Origin: Lachnospiraceae bacterium
GTDB taxonomy: Bacteria; Bacillota; Clostridia; Lachnospirales; Lachnospiraceae
Assembly (NCBI GenBank): GCA_024691305.1
Contig: JAILNS010000033.1
Location: 62,001 to 126,000, forward strand
Length of the DNA stretch: 64,000 bases
Direction of reading: 5' to 3'
This document shows, piece by piece, positions 44,462 to 53,172 of the stretch. Under the pieces are notes generated by a model, which saw nothing but the letters and a program-made list of their open reading frames with translations, made no database searches and was not told where the DNA came from. Position numbers and translations under genes: made by a program. Position 1 is the first letter of the stretch. Each line of letters opens with the position of its first letter.

Positions 44462-46486
44462 ATGTTATTTATTGTTGATGATAATGCATTGGTAGCCAAA
44501 CATAACGGCGAGACACTGCGCATAGAAGCATGGGGCAAGGATTCTCTCAGGGTAAGAGCAACAATGTTTCCTGAGTTTAAGGATCTTGAGTGGGCTTTGA
44601 GTGAGAAACCCACAGAATGTAAAGCTAAAGTGTCTGTGGCAAAAGAAGATCACTGGGTAGGCGACGGAACCATAGATCAAAGAGAGATTGCAACGATCAC
44701 AAACGGACGTATAAAAGCAACCGTTAATTTTGCAGGCATAATCACTTTTTACAAAGATGACAAACAGATATTAAGAGAGTATTTCAGAAGTTATGATGGA
44801 ACACTGTCAAGATCAAGCCGCTGTCTTAAACTCGTAAGCCGCGAGTGGAAGGGCGTTATCGGCGGCAGAAACTATAAGCTCAATATGAAATTTGAGCCAA
44901 ATCCCGGCGAGAAGATATTCGGAATGGGACAGTATCAGGACGGATGTTTTGATCTTAAGGGCTGTACCCTGGAGCTTGCACAGCGTAATTCTCAGATAAG
45001 TGTTCCTTTTATGACATCATCATACGGATACGGAATGCTGTGGAATAACCCTGCAATCGGCCGTGTTACATTCGGAAACAACTATACGGAATGGATCACC
45101 GAATCTACGACTCAGATGGATTACTGGATCACGGCAGGTGATACCCCAAAGGATATCATGAAGTCATACACCGATGTGACGGGGCGTGCACCGATGTTTC
45201 CCGAAGATCTTATGGGACTTTGGCAGTGCAAGTTAAGATACCGTACACAGGATGAAGTTCTTGAGATCGCTCATGCATATGAGAAGGAAGGGATAAAGAT
45301 CGATCAGATAGTCATTGACTTTTTCCATTGGACCGTGCAGGGCGACTGGAAATTCGATACCAAATACTGGCCTGATCCCAAGGCGATGGTGGATGAACTG
45401 CATTCGATGGGCATCAAGGTCATCGTAAGCATATGGCCTTCCGTAGACCGTAAGAGCGAGAACTTCGGTCCGATGATGGAACAGGGACTTCTTATAAAAA
45501 CAGAACGCGGTGCGGCACAGACCTATGATTATCAGGGAGACTGCGTCGAGATAGATCCGTTTAATCCCAAAACCCGCGAGTATGTATGGAACGTATGCAA
45601 AAAGAATTATTATGACTATGGCATAGATGCTTTCTGGCTGGATAATTCCGAACCTGATTACGGTGTATACGATTTTGATAATTACAGATATTATGACTGC
45701 TCTGCACTTGAATGTTCGAATCTGTATCCTCAGATGTATTCGAGGGTATTCTATGATCCGATGAGCAAGATGGGCAAAGGAACCGTTGTGAATTTACTTA
45801 GATGCGGTTGGGCAGGAAGCCAGAAGTACGGTAATGTTATCTGGTCGGGTGATGTTCCTTCTACCTTTGAAGCGTTTAAGGATCAGGTTATATGCGGTCT
45901 AAATATGGGCATGGCGGGAATTCCGTGGTGGACATCGGATATCGGTGGTTTTATGACCGATGATGTAAACGATCCCAAATTCAGACAGCTTCTTATCAGA
46001 TGGTATCAGTTTGCTGTATATTCCGCAGTTCTTCGTATGCACGGAGACAGAGGCCCCTATAATATCCCTCCGCTTGATACGAGAGACTGGGGAGGCGGAT
46101 ATCTGCATACGGGACAGCCTAACGAACTGTGGAGTTACGGTGAAGACAATTACCGCATAATGAAGGATTATTATGATATCCGTATAAGCATGCATGATTA
46201 TATCAAAAAACTGTACGAAGAGGCTTCGACCGACGGATCTCCTCTGATCAGAACCATGTTTTATGAGTTCCCTGAAGATGAGAAGTGCTGGGAGCTGGAT
46301 GATCAGTATATGTTTGGTGATAAGTATCTGGTTGCGCCGATATTTGAGCTTGACCGGTATGAGAGAGAAGTTTACCTGCCGGAAGGCAACTGGGAACTGA
46401 CTAAAGATGGCAGTGTATATCAGGGAAATACTACTGTAAAGGTGGATGCTCCTATAGAATATATGCCTGTATTTAAGAGGGTGTGA
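44462..46486 (+). CDS. GH31 glycosidase, alpha-xylosidase type
   Basis: A 674-aa GH31 enzyme resembling YicI-type alpha-xylosidases. Nucleophile Asp394 is in FWLDNSEPDYG; the acid/base region DIGGF follows; GLWQCKLRYRTQDEV and DFFHWT precede it. No signal peptide, so it is cytoplasmic. Alpha-xylosidase is favoured over alpha-glucosidase because of the YicI-like WLDNSEP context and the fucosidase partner, but substrate choice is not proven. Start has GGAG 7 nt upstream. Confidence 0.9.
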   Translation: MLFIVDDNALVAKHNGETLRIEAWGKDSLRVRATMFPEFKDLEWALSEKPTECKAKVSVAKEDHWVGDGTIDQREIATITNGRIKATVNFAGIITFYKDDKQILREYFRSYDGTLSRSSRCLKLVSREWKGVIGGRNYKLNMKFEPNPGEKIFGMGQYQDGCFDLKGCTLELAQRNSQISVPFMTSSYGYGMLWNNPAIGRVTFGNNYTEWITESTTQMDYWITAGDTPKDIMKSYTDVTGRAPMFPEDLMGLWQCKLRYRTQDEVLEIAHAYEKEGIKIDQIVIDFFHWTVQGDWKFDTKYWPDPKAMVDELHSMGIKVIVSIWPSVDRKSENFGPMMEQGLLIKTERGAAQTYDYQGDCVEIDPFNPKTREYVWNVCKKNYYDYGIDAFWLDNSEPDYGVYDFDNYRYYDCSALECSNLYPQMYSRVFYDPMSKMGKGTVVNLLRCGWAGSQKYGNVIWSGDVPSTFEAFKDQVICGLNMGMAGIPWWTSDIGGFMTDDVNDPKFRQLLIRWYQFAVYSAVLRMHGDRGPYNIPPLDTRDWGGGYLHTGQPNELWSYGEDNYRIMKDYYDIRISMHDYIKKLYEEASTDGSPLIRTMFYEFPEDEKCWELDDQYMFGDKYLVAPIFELDRYEREVYLPEGNWELTKDGSVYQGNTTVKVDAPIEYMPVFKRV

Positions 46487-46489
46487 GCG

Positions 46490-47740
46490 TTGGACGCTGA
46501 AACGATAGTTAGAGAAGTGGAAAGAGTTCATGCCGATAACGGCAAGAATTCATCATCACGCAGTGTGAAAAAAAACAAAGCAAACAGATCTTCTTCTGTT
46601 GATAAAAAAGCACAAAGAAGAAAAGCAGCCAGAAAAAAAGAAGTGACGCTTTATCTTATAGAGGCTGCTGTTGCTCTTATTGCCATGGCTTCGATCATCG
46701 GGTTTATCGTATGGAAGAACTCGTTTACGAAGATCAAGATATCCGATTACGTAGAAGTATCACTAAGCGGATATGATCATTATGGTACAGCGGTATTATC
46801 CGTATACGGAGAACCGGAATATTCGGAGTTTTGGTCTACTGTGACCGTATCAGTCAACAGAGAGAGTGGATTAAGCAACGGAGACGAGCTGATCATCAAG
46901 TATAAATATGATGAAGAAGCAGCTAAATCATGCAAGTTAAAGGTTGATTCGACCGATGTCAGTCTGACGGTTGATGGACTGATGCAGTCAACGGTAGTGG
47001 ATAATGATTTTCTTTTTTCGGGGCTTAGCGTGACGCAAAACGGACTCAGTCCCAAGATATCCGTTACACTTGAGAATACTTCGGAAGATCCTTTCCTGTC
47101 GCAGGTTTCTTATTATATAGATGAAGAGAAATCCTTTTTTGCAAACGGAGATACGGTAAAGATAAGGGCCGAGATTCCCGAAGAACTCTTTGAGTCACAT
47201 GAATATGTTCCCGCCGGATCCACAGACGATCTCGTATATGAATATACGCCGTCAAGTGAAGACCGGTATGTAATGAGTGCCGACGCTATAACGGATGATG
47301 TATTGTCCAAACTTGAGCAGATCGGAGCCGACCTTATATATGCATCGGATGCAAACGAATACGGACTGCGTATCTTCCAGCAGGAAGCTCATATTCAGCC
47401 TGTATTTAAAGGAAATAAGACCACATTTAAGTGGGTCAATCCGTATATGATATCCGCATATTTTCACAGTGTTACCGATACGGGTATCAACATGGTTGAG
47501 AATCACGCAAACGATGTGCAGATAGTATATGGAGTTACGATCACACAGGCTGACGGCAAAAACTGTCTGGCCGAGGTTGTTGTACAGTTCACAAATATAG
47601 TCGAACATGCAGATCATACACTGGAACTCAGCGCTGATAACGGACGCGTGGTTTCAGCTACGTATCGTGACAGGAATGTTAAGGCACTGGTATCAGTTGA
47701 TTCAAGCTTAGACTATGATACAGTCAAACTTACCGAATAG
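46490..47740 (+). CDS. Membrane-anchored protein with extracytoplasmic beta-rich region
   Basis: A 416-aa single-pass protein: basic, Ser/Lys-rich cytosolic tail (1-50), one membrane segment (about 53-74, IEAAVALIAMASIIGFIVW), then an outer region opening with ISDYVEVSLSGYDHYGTAVLSV, a segment type seen repeatedly in Lachnospiraceae surface proteins of unknown function. TTG start 3 nt after the GH31 stop, with GAGGG 8 nt upstream. No catalytic motif is visible. Confidence 0.72.
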   Translation: MDAETIVREVERVHADNGKNSSSRSVKKNKANRSSSVDKKAQRRKAARKKEVTLYLIEAAVALIAMASIIGFIVWKNSFTKIKISDYVEVSLSGYDHYGTAVLSVYGEPEYSEFWSTVTVSVNRESGLSNGDELIIKYKYDEEAAKSCKLKVDSTDVSLTVDGLMQSTVVDNDFLFSGLSVTQNGLSPKISVTLENTSEDPFLSQVSYYIDEEKSFFANGDTVKIRAEIPEELFESHEYVPAGSTDDLVYEYTPSSEDRYVMSADAITDDVLSKLEQIGADLIYASDANEYGLRIFQQEAHIQPVFKGNKTTFKWVNPYMISAYFHSVTDTGINMVENHANDVQIVYGVTITQADGKNCLAEVVVQFTNIVEHADHTLELSADNGRVVSATYRDRNVKALVSVDSSLDYDTVKLTE

Positions 47741-47752
47741 TGGAGGGGTTAT

Positions 47753-48385
47753 ATGACCGTACTGGAGAATGCTGCACTTAGGGAAAAACTCATGGAACAG
47801 TTTCATATAAAGGACTGTTTTGAGAGTATGACAGGGCTAAACTTCGAACTGGTCAATTTCAGTTCGGATGAATATATGGTCCGTGAGGGAGAAGGTGTAG
47901 ACTGCATATATTTTCTTCTGGTCGGAAGGGTTAAACTTTATGCTTGTTCCGTAAAAAGGGATTTCGGCATTATCTTTATGAACAGCGGACTGATAGGTGA
48001 TTCGGAGTTTGTTACCGGAAGAGCGGCGACCAGATCCGCCCAGGTTGTGGGGGATGCACTGTGTATGAAACTGTCTACCAGAACCAGCAGACACAGACTT
48101 ATGAGTGACAGGACCTTCCTCAGATACCTTGCACAGCAGCTGGCTGAGAAACTTACTCTTTCCGAGACAACGCCTGCCGATGCCGGTGCGGAAATGAGCA
48201 CCGAGGAAAGACTCTATGATTATCTGAAACTGTCAGCGGAGGACGGTCGTATTACAGAGAGCCTCGGTACGATCAGCCAGATAATGGGAGTCAGCTACAG
48301 ACATCTTATACGAATGATGAATTCTCTTGTGGATGAGGGAAAGATCAGGCATGGCAAGAGAAAAGGCGCATATTTTATCGCCTAA
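47753..48385 (+). CDS. Crp/Fnr-family transcriptional regulator (YeiL-like)
   Basis: A 210-aa regulator with an N-terminal cyclic-nucleotide-binding-type beta roll (about 20-120, VREGEGVDCIYFLLVGRVKLYA) and a C-terminal winged helix with the recognition segment TISQIMGVSYRHLIRMMNSLVDEG. The Arg needed for cAMP binding is not obvious and there is no Fnr-like Cys cluster, so the signal is unknown. AGGAGGGG-like GGAGGGG precedes the ATG. Converges with the patatin gene, 1 bp apart. Confidence 0.88.
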   Translation: MTVLENAALREKLMEQFHIKDCFESMTGLNFELVNFSSDEYMVREGEGVDCIYFLLVGRVKLYACSVKRDFGIIFMNSGLIGDSEFVTGRAATRSAQVVGDALCMKLSTRTSRHRLMSDRTFLRYLAQQLAEKLTLSETTPADAGAEMSTEERLYDYLKLSAEDGRITESLGTISQIMGVSYRHLIRMMNSLVDEGKIRHGKRKGAYFIA

Positions 48386-48386
48386 A

Positions 48387-49235
48387 TTATATTTTGAGAT
48401 AGTCTTTTACTTTATCAAGTTCATCGAGGGCTTTTCTCATTCCCAGAAGATATACCCGCTCGAGTTCTGCGGCATCTTTTTCCGCGGAACCGATATTTAA
48501 CGGTTTATCAGGTCTTAAGACGAGAACTTTTCCTTCGAGTTCTCGTTTTTTAATGTATTCTTTTTCGGCATTGTACATATTATGACGGTCTTCGAGATCA
48601 TGAACAAGCCCCGGATATTTTCTTAAAAGGACTTTTATCAGCGGCATGTATTTCTGTGGGGTTTTGCGGTAGTTTTCGGGCTGTGTTTCTATCACGACTA
48701 TACGGTCTAAGTCTAAACCCTCCATAAATTCAAGAGGGATAGAGTCCGACATTCCGCCGTCCAAATACTTGTTTCCGCGTATATTTACGGGACGGGATAC
48801 TATCGGGATCGATGCGGAAGCGCGGATCCATTCTATATCCTCTTTTGGCCCGAGGTCGCATTTGTGATATACGGGTTTACCGGTCCTGACATCTGTTGCG
48901 ACACAGTAAAAGTCCATGGGATCGGCATAAAAAGTATCCGCATCCCAGACATCCAGTTCAAAGGGGAGCGTATCATAGCAGAACTTTGCGTTATACAGGT
49001 CTCCGGAGGTAATAAGCGATTTGAGGCTTGCATAACGCTTGTCGCGACAGTATTTCTGATTATATCTAAGGGGTCTTCTTATCTGATGGGATTTGTAATT
49101 GATCCCGAATGCCGCACCTGCGGATACGCCTACTGCTGCATCGAATGTTATCCCGTTTTCCATGAACACATCAATGATTCCGCATGTGAACATTCCGCGC
49201 ATTGCGCCGCCTTCCATTACCAGACCTGTTTTCAT
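48387..49235 (-). CDS. Patatin-like phospholipase
   Basis: A 282-aa lipid acyl hydrolase of the RssA/YjjU type. Oxyanion loop EGGAMRGMFTCG at the N-terminus, nucleophile elbow GVSAGAA (Ser near 39), and the catalytic Asp in DGGMSDSIPL near 158. No signal peptide. ATG has GGAGG 9 nt upstream. A TATAAT lies shortly upstream inside a dyad (49251-49273). Confidence 0.93.
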   Translation of the reverse strand: MKTGLVMEGGAMRGMFTCGIIDVFMENGITFDAAVGVSAGAAFGINYKSHQIRRPLRYNQKYCRDKRYASLKSLITSGDLYNAKFCYDTLPFELDVWDADTFYADPMDFYCVATDVRTGKPVYHKCDLGPKEDIEWIRASASIPIVSRPVNIRGNKYLDGGMSDSIPLEFMEGLDLDRIVVIETQPENYRKTPQKYMPLIKVLLRKYPGLVHDLEDRHNMYNAEKEYIKKRELEGKVLVLRPDKPLNIGSAEKDAAELERVYLLGMRKALDELDKVKDYLKI

Positions 49236-49250
49236 TATCTTTTCCTCCAG

Positions 49251-49273
49251 ATTATACCGGATAGCGTCCGGTA
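49251..49273 (-). promoter_or_regulatory. Promoter -10 element with overlapping 7-bp dyad
   Basis: On the minus strand TATAAT (49256-49251) directly follows the perfect inverted repeat TACCGGA-N5-TCCGGTA (49273-49255), sharing its last two bases. A candidate -35, TTATGT, lies 16 bp further up. A repressor site for the phospholipase gene is plausible. Confidence 0.5.
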
Positions 49274-49333
49274 CATAACGGCTTTTAAAGCCCGCATAAG
49301 GTAAAGTATAGCGGTATGGCGGCTAAATATCAA

Positions 49334-49948
49334 TCAGAGAAGATCGAGTTTTTTAAGGGGCGTTCTGATCGCGGTATATAATACGATGACAACAATGGCG
49401 GAGACTACAGAGTTGATGAGAGTCACAACCATGTTTATCGCAAACGATACTTCAGCCAAAGGTTTTCCCAATATAAGGATCTTATAGAAGTATCTGAGCA
49501 GCGGGTCAAATATTGCATTAAAGGCGAGTCCTGCGATCGTTGATATGATCACCCATTTGTAGATCTTCTTATGATCCGTTTCGGTATCGATGTGTCCTAT
49601 TTTGTGTGCGATGACTCCTACTATGATACCTATAAGGAACTTGATCACAAACGTTATGGGTGCTTCAACGATATATACAGGGTCTATCAGGTCAGCTATC
49701 GTGAGTCCTATTGCACCACCCAGTCCGCCGTACATGCTTCCGAGTAATAATGCTCCCAAAACAACAAAGGCATTACCGAGATGTACAGATACCTGTCCGG
49801 AACCGGGAGTAGGGATACGTATTGCAAGGAATGTAAACACAACATAGGTTATTGCGGCAAAGATTCCGGCAAATACCAGTTTTCTTAAACGAATGCTTTG
49901 ATCTTGTACTTCAGCAGATGAAACTTCGGTCGTTTGTTCTTTATTCAT
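49334..49948 (-). CDS. ECF transporter S component
   Basis: Substrate-binding membrane subunit of an energy-coupling-factor vitamin/micronutrient importer. The 204-aa protein has a polar N-terminal tail, about five to six membrane helices (LVFAGIFAAITYVVFTFLAI, GNAFVVLGALLLGSMYGGLGGAIGLTIADL) and the small-residue motifs S components use to pack against the T subunit. ATG 49948 is 9 nt from AGGAGG; the ATG at 49957 abuts it and is rejected. The A and T subunits are elsewhere. Vitamin specificity is not readable. Confidence 0.87.
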   Translation of the reverse strand: MNKEQTTEVSSAEVQDQSIRLRKLVFAGIFAAITYVVFTFLAIRIPTPGSGQVSVHLGNAFVVLGALLLGSMYGGLGGAIGLTIADLIDPVYIVEAPITFVIKFLIGIIVGVIAHKIGHIDTETDHKKIYKWVIISTIAGLAFNAIFDPLLRYFYKILILGKPLAEVSFAINMVVTLINSVVSAIVVIVLYTAIRTPLKKLDLL

Positions 49949-50049
49949 AATGAACATCCTCCTTTATTTCAGCATTATAAACGCATATGGCATTATCAAA
50001 AGTGCCAATTTGTGACTTTTTAATAAGGTCAGATATCCCAAAAAGAGTA

Positions 50050-50078
50050 TTGACAGAATGAGTATGTTTGACTAAAAT
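50050..50078 (+). promoter_or_regulatory. Strong promoter of the zinc-binding lipoprotein gene
   Basis: Perfect TTGACA at 50050-50055, exact 17-bp spacer, TAAAAT at 50073-50078. Confidence 0.8.
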
Positions 50079-50116
50079 GAGAACTGTTTTCAAATTGATT
50101 TTGAAAATGATTCCCA
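50078..50116 (+). promoter_or_regulatory. Two Fur-family (Zur-like) boxes
   Basis: TGAGAACTGTTTTCA (50078-50092) and TGAAAATGATTCCCA (50102-50116) each match the 7-1-7 Fur-family pattern TGATAAT-N-ATTATCA at about 10 and 12 of 14 positions, and they are approximate inverted copies of each other. They start at the end of the -10 element and cover the transcription start. Zur is favoured because the gene is a zinc importer subunit. Confidence 0.7.
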
Positions 50117-50139
50117 ATTTTGTGCAAGGAGCGTTTATT

Positions 50140-51177
50140 ATGAAAAAGTTTTTATCGGTTATTACATCTATAATTTTGGTGGCTGTAAGTCTGGTTGGAT
50201 GCGGAGCACCTGCCGGAGACGGCTCACAGAGTCCGGCTGCGGGTTCGGGAGACAGCAGTATACAGATCGTGACTACCATTTTTCCCGAATATGACTGGGT
50301 AAAGAGCATTCTGGGTGATAATCCGGGCGGCGCCGAAGTAACTATGTTACTTGACAACGGTGTAGACTTACACAGTTATCAGCCTACCGCAGATGATATG
50401 TTAAAGATCGCCGGATGCGATATGTTCATTTATGTAGGCGGTGAGTCTGATGAATGGGTTGAGGATGCACTTGCAGGATCGACCAACGATAAGATGGTTG
50501 TGATCAATCTGATGGAGAGCCTCGGAGATTCGGTTGTTGAGGAAGAGATCGTTGAGGGGATGGAAGGCCATGATCACGAGCATGAAGAAGGTGAAGAGCA
50601 TGAGGAAGGCGAAGAGCATGAGCATGAACATGGTGAAGTCGAATATGACGAGCATGTATGGCTTTCTCTTAAGAAGGCAGCAACTTTGTGTGGCGTGATA
50701 GCAGACGGTATCAGCAAGGTTGATCCCGATAATGCCTCAGTATATAAAGCAAATTCGGATAGTTATATTTCCAAACTTAGCGACCTTGATAAAGAGTATG
50801 AAACTGTGATATCATCGGCTTCGACAGATACACTTTTATTTGGCGACAGATTTCCTTTCAGGTATATGACCGATGATTACGGACTGAATTATTATGCCGC
50901 ATTTGTCGGCTGTTCTGCAGAAACAGAAGCAAGCTTTGAAACCATTACTTTTTTGGCAGGTAAGGTTGATGAATTGTCACTTAACAGTGTTATGACTATA
51001 GAGGGAACCGATCACAAGATCGCAGAAACCATAATCGAGAATACGGCTTCAAAAGATCAGCAGATCCTTTCACTTAATTCCATGCAGTCTACTACATCCA
51101 AGGATGTAGAAGCCGGAGCTTCATACTATACGATCATGCAGAATAACCTGGAGGTTCTTAAAGAGGCTCTTAAATGA
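50140..51177 (+). CDS. Zinc ABC transporter substrate-binding lipoprotein (ZnuA/AdcA-like)
   Basis: Cluster A-I metal-binding protein, 345 aa. Lipoprotein signal with lipobox LVGC (Cys near 20), then IVTTIFPEYDWVKSILG, a metal-ligand His in DLHSYQPT, a His/Glu-rich flexible loop (about 144-168, GHDHEHEEGEEHEE) typical of zinc importers, and YDEHVWLS with the second ligand His. AAGGAG sits 8 nt before ATG. The matching permease and ATPase genes are not adjacent. The Fur/Zur-like boxes upstream fit zinc starvation control. Confidence 0.93.
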   Translation: MKKFLSVITSIILVAVSLVGCGAPAGDGSQSPAAGSGDSSIQIVTTIFPEYDWVKSILGDNPGGAEVTMLLDNGVDLHSYQPTADDMLKIAGCDMFIYVGGESDEWVEDALAGSTNDKMVVINLMESLGDSVVEEEIVEGMEGHDHEHEEGEEHEEGEEHEHEHGEVEYDEHVWLSLKKAATLCGVIADGISKVDPDNASVYKANSDSYISKLSDLDKEYETVISSASTDTLLFGDRFPFRYMTDDYGLNYYAAFVGCSAETEASFETITFLAGKVDELSLNSVMTIEGTDHKIAETIIENTASKDQQILSLNSMQSTTSKDVEAGASYYTIMQNNLEVLKEALK

Positions 51178-51902
51178 CGAAACGAACATATAAATATGGA
51201 GAAAAAACTGTGAAAATGATAAAGGCGGCCGGAGTTTTGACCGCCTTTGTGTTATTGTCTGTGGCTTTGATGGGATGCGGTTCATCTTCAGGCGGACGGC
51301 ATGCTGAGAATACGACAGGAGTAGAGGCAGTACTTGAACAGCAGATGGCTGCGGCTGACGGAACCGGTGCTTCGGATGTGAGTACGGATTCTTCTTCTGA
51401 CACTTCTTCGGATGTTCAGGTGGTAGCAACACCGGATAATTATGATGCGGGAAATCAGAACGCGGGTGATACAGGTACATCAGATATGATACCGTCTAAT
51501 GCTCCTGCACCTGATGAGATCGGAGCCGATGCTGAAGAACTTCTTTCATCTACGGAAGGGGTGGACGTTGACCTTTCTCTTTTGACCGGCGATATGGTTT
51601 ACGCAGAAGTGTACAATATCATGGTGGCACCTGAAGATTATATAGGCAAGACTATCAGGATGCAGGGTACATATCTTCCATATTATGATGAGACCAAGGA
51701 TAAATACTATTTTTCATGCATAATCAAGGATGCCATGGCATGCTGTGCACAGGGCATAGAATTTGAACTGACCGATGATTATACATTTCCAGATGATTAT
51801 CCGAACGAGGATAGCGAGATCATGGTCACCGGAACTTTTGATACTTATGAAGAAGACGGCGGTATGTACTGCACCTTGCGTGAAGCAACGCTGGGTAAGT
51901 AA
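51174..51902 (+). CDS. Lipoprotein with OB-fold-like C-terminal domain
   Basis: A 242-aa lipoprotein (lipobox LMGCGSSSGG) with a Ser/Asp/Thr-rich, probably disordered linker (about 50-135) and a C-terminal domain (MVYAEVYNIMVAPEDYIGKTIRMQGTY onward) with an invariant-looking CC pair in ACCAQGIEF that resembles OB-fold domains found next to metal-uptake genes. ATG overlaps the zinc lipoprotein stop, so both share the Zur-like promoter. GTG 51210, preceded by GGAG, would give a tidier signal peptide and is a possible start. Zinc-related role is inferred from context only. Confidence 0.75.
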   Translation: MTKRTYKYGEKTVKMIKAAGVLTAFVLLSVALMGCGSSSGGRHAENTTGVEAVLEQQMAAADGTGASDVSTDSSSDTSSDVQVVATPDNYDAGNQNAGDTGTSDMIPSNAPAPDEIGADAEELLSSTEGVDVDLSLLTGDMVYAEVYNIMVAPEDYIGKTIRMQGTYLPYYDETKDKYYFSCIIKDAMACCAQGIEFELTDDYTFPDDYPNEDSEIMVTGTFDTYEEDGGMYCTLREATLGK

Positions 51903-51903
51903 T

Positions 51904-51937
51904 CCCGGATAATTACGATAGGGTAATTAAGACCGGG
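51904..51937. terminator. Hairpin between convergent lipoprotein genes
   Basis: CCCGG / CCGGG with an inner TAATTAC / GTAATTA stem, placed exactly in the 46-bp gap between convergent genes, so probably a two-way terminator. Neither side has a strong U-tract. Confidence 0.45.
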
Positions 51938-51948
51938 AGTAAGATTTC

Positions 51949-53073
51949 TTATTTTGCAAAGGCCGTAAAACTTTCTTCGTCTGTGGGAGGAACGATCGTT
52001 CCTGCGATTATCTCATCTTTTAAAACGAGCATCTTATTATATATTTCGTCGGAATAAAGGGAGTGCTGGCTGCTGATACCAACAGCGTTTTCAGCAAGGC
52101 CTAAACTTACTGTCTGACCGCCTATATTTTCACCTGAAATGAATTGTCCCGAAAGTGAGTACAAAGCGACGCTCACAAACTTTTCCGCGCTGGCAATAAC
52201 ATTTTCCGGAGCCAGATATGACTGGTCCTTATCCGCACCTATCACATAGAGATCGTGTTCTTTGGCTGATTCTATGACTCCGAGCCCGGTTTCTCCTGCT
52301 GCGTGGAATACCACGTCGCATCCGTTATCGTAGAGGGTATCGGCGAGAACTTTACCTTTGGATGAATCGGAGAATGTATCTGAGTATTCGAATAAAACTT
52401 CTGTCGTTTTGCCGTTTTCCTTATCGGCATAATAAGCTCCTGCCATATATCCGTACCGGAATTGTTCAATCACTTCGTTTTTCATTCCGCCAACGAAACC
52501 TATTTTGCCTGTTTCACTGACGCATGCAGCTATATATCCGACAAGAAAAGAGGATTCTTCGGCCCTGAACATAACCCCGGTCATGTTGTCAGGTGTATCT
52601 TCAAAATAATTATCTATGATCGCAAAGGATATTTCGGGATGCTCCTGTGCGGCCTTAAGCATATCTTCGGCGCAGCTGTATCCGATCCCCCAGCACAGAT
52701 CACCGCCCTGTGCTATCACATTATCCAGATTATCTTTGAAGGTCGTGTCGGAACGTGTCTCTGCATACAACGGTTCACATCCGTATGTACCGACCGCTCT
52801 TTGTAAGCCTTCCCAAGCACTCTGGTTAAATGACTCATCTTCGAGTCCTCCGGAACTGGTAACAAGAGCAATTTGAACAGGTTCGGGCTTGGAAATACCT
52901 ACGGTCTCTATTATGGTCTGTTCTTTGGCTGACTGCACATCCGATGTGTCGGATATGGTATCGGCCGATCCTGCAGAAGCAGTAGTTTCGGTTGATACTT
53001 CGCCGTCAGCGGATCCGCATGCGGTGAGTGTTAAAGTACATCCTATTAATATTGCTGCGATCTGTTTTTTCAT
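51949..53073 (-). CDS. BMP-family (PnrA-like) ABC substrate-binding lipoprotein
   Basis: Basic membrane protein family member, the binding subunit of nucleoside importers. The 374-aa protein has a lipobox LTACGSADG (Cys19), a low-complexity linker to about 65, then VQIALVTSSGGLEDESFNQSAWEGL, GVMFRAEESSFLVGYIAA, GFVGGM and VIGADKDQSYLAPENVIAS, all characteristic. Permease and ATPase genes are not adjacent. The leader upstream holds the TA/TG repeat. Confidence 0.9.
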   Translation of the reverse strand: MKKQIAAILIGCTLTLTACGSADGEVSTETTASAGSADTISDTSDVQSAKEQTIIETVGISKPEPVQIALVTSSGGLEDESFNQSAWEGLQRAVGTYGCEPLYAETRSDTTFKDNLDNVIAQGGDLCWGIGYSCAEDMLKAAQEHPEISFAIIDNYFEDTPDNMTGVMFRAEESSFLVGYIAACVSETGKIGFVGGMKNEVIEQFRYGYMAGAYYADKENGKTTEVLFEYSDTFSDSSKGKVLADTLYDNGCDVVFHAAGETGLGVIESAKEHDLYVIGADKDQSYLAPENVIASAEKFVSVALYSLSGQFISGENIGGQTVSLGLAENAVGISSQHSLYSDEIYNKMLVLKDEIIAGTIVPPTDEESFTAFAK

Positions 53074-53104
53074 GAAAATGTCTCCGTTTTGATTCGGTTT
53101 CTTC

Positions 53105-53166
53105 TATATATAAGTGTATATATGTGTATGTATATATGTGTGTGTATATATGTGTGTGTGTATATG
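53105..53166. repeat. TA/TG microsatellite in intergenic DNA
   Basis: About 62 bp of mixed (TA)n and (TG)n, including three near-copies of GTATATATGTGTG, between the BMP gene start and the methyltransferase stop. It lies in the BMP gene leader about 30 to 90 bp before its start codon, where a length change could alter expression. Confidence 0.8.
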
Positions 53167-53172
53167 GGTTTA

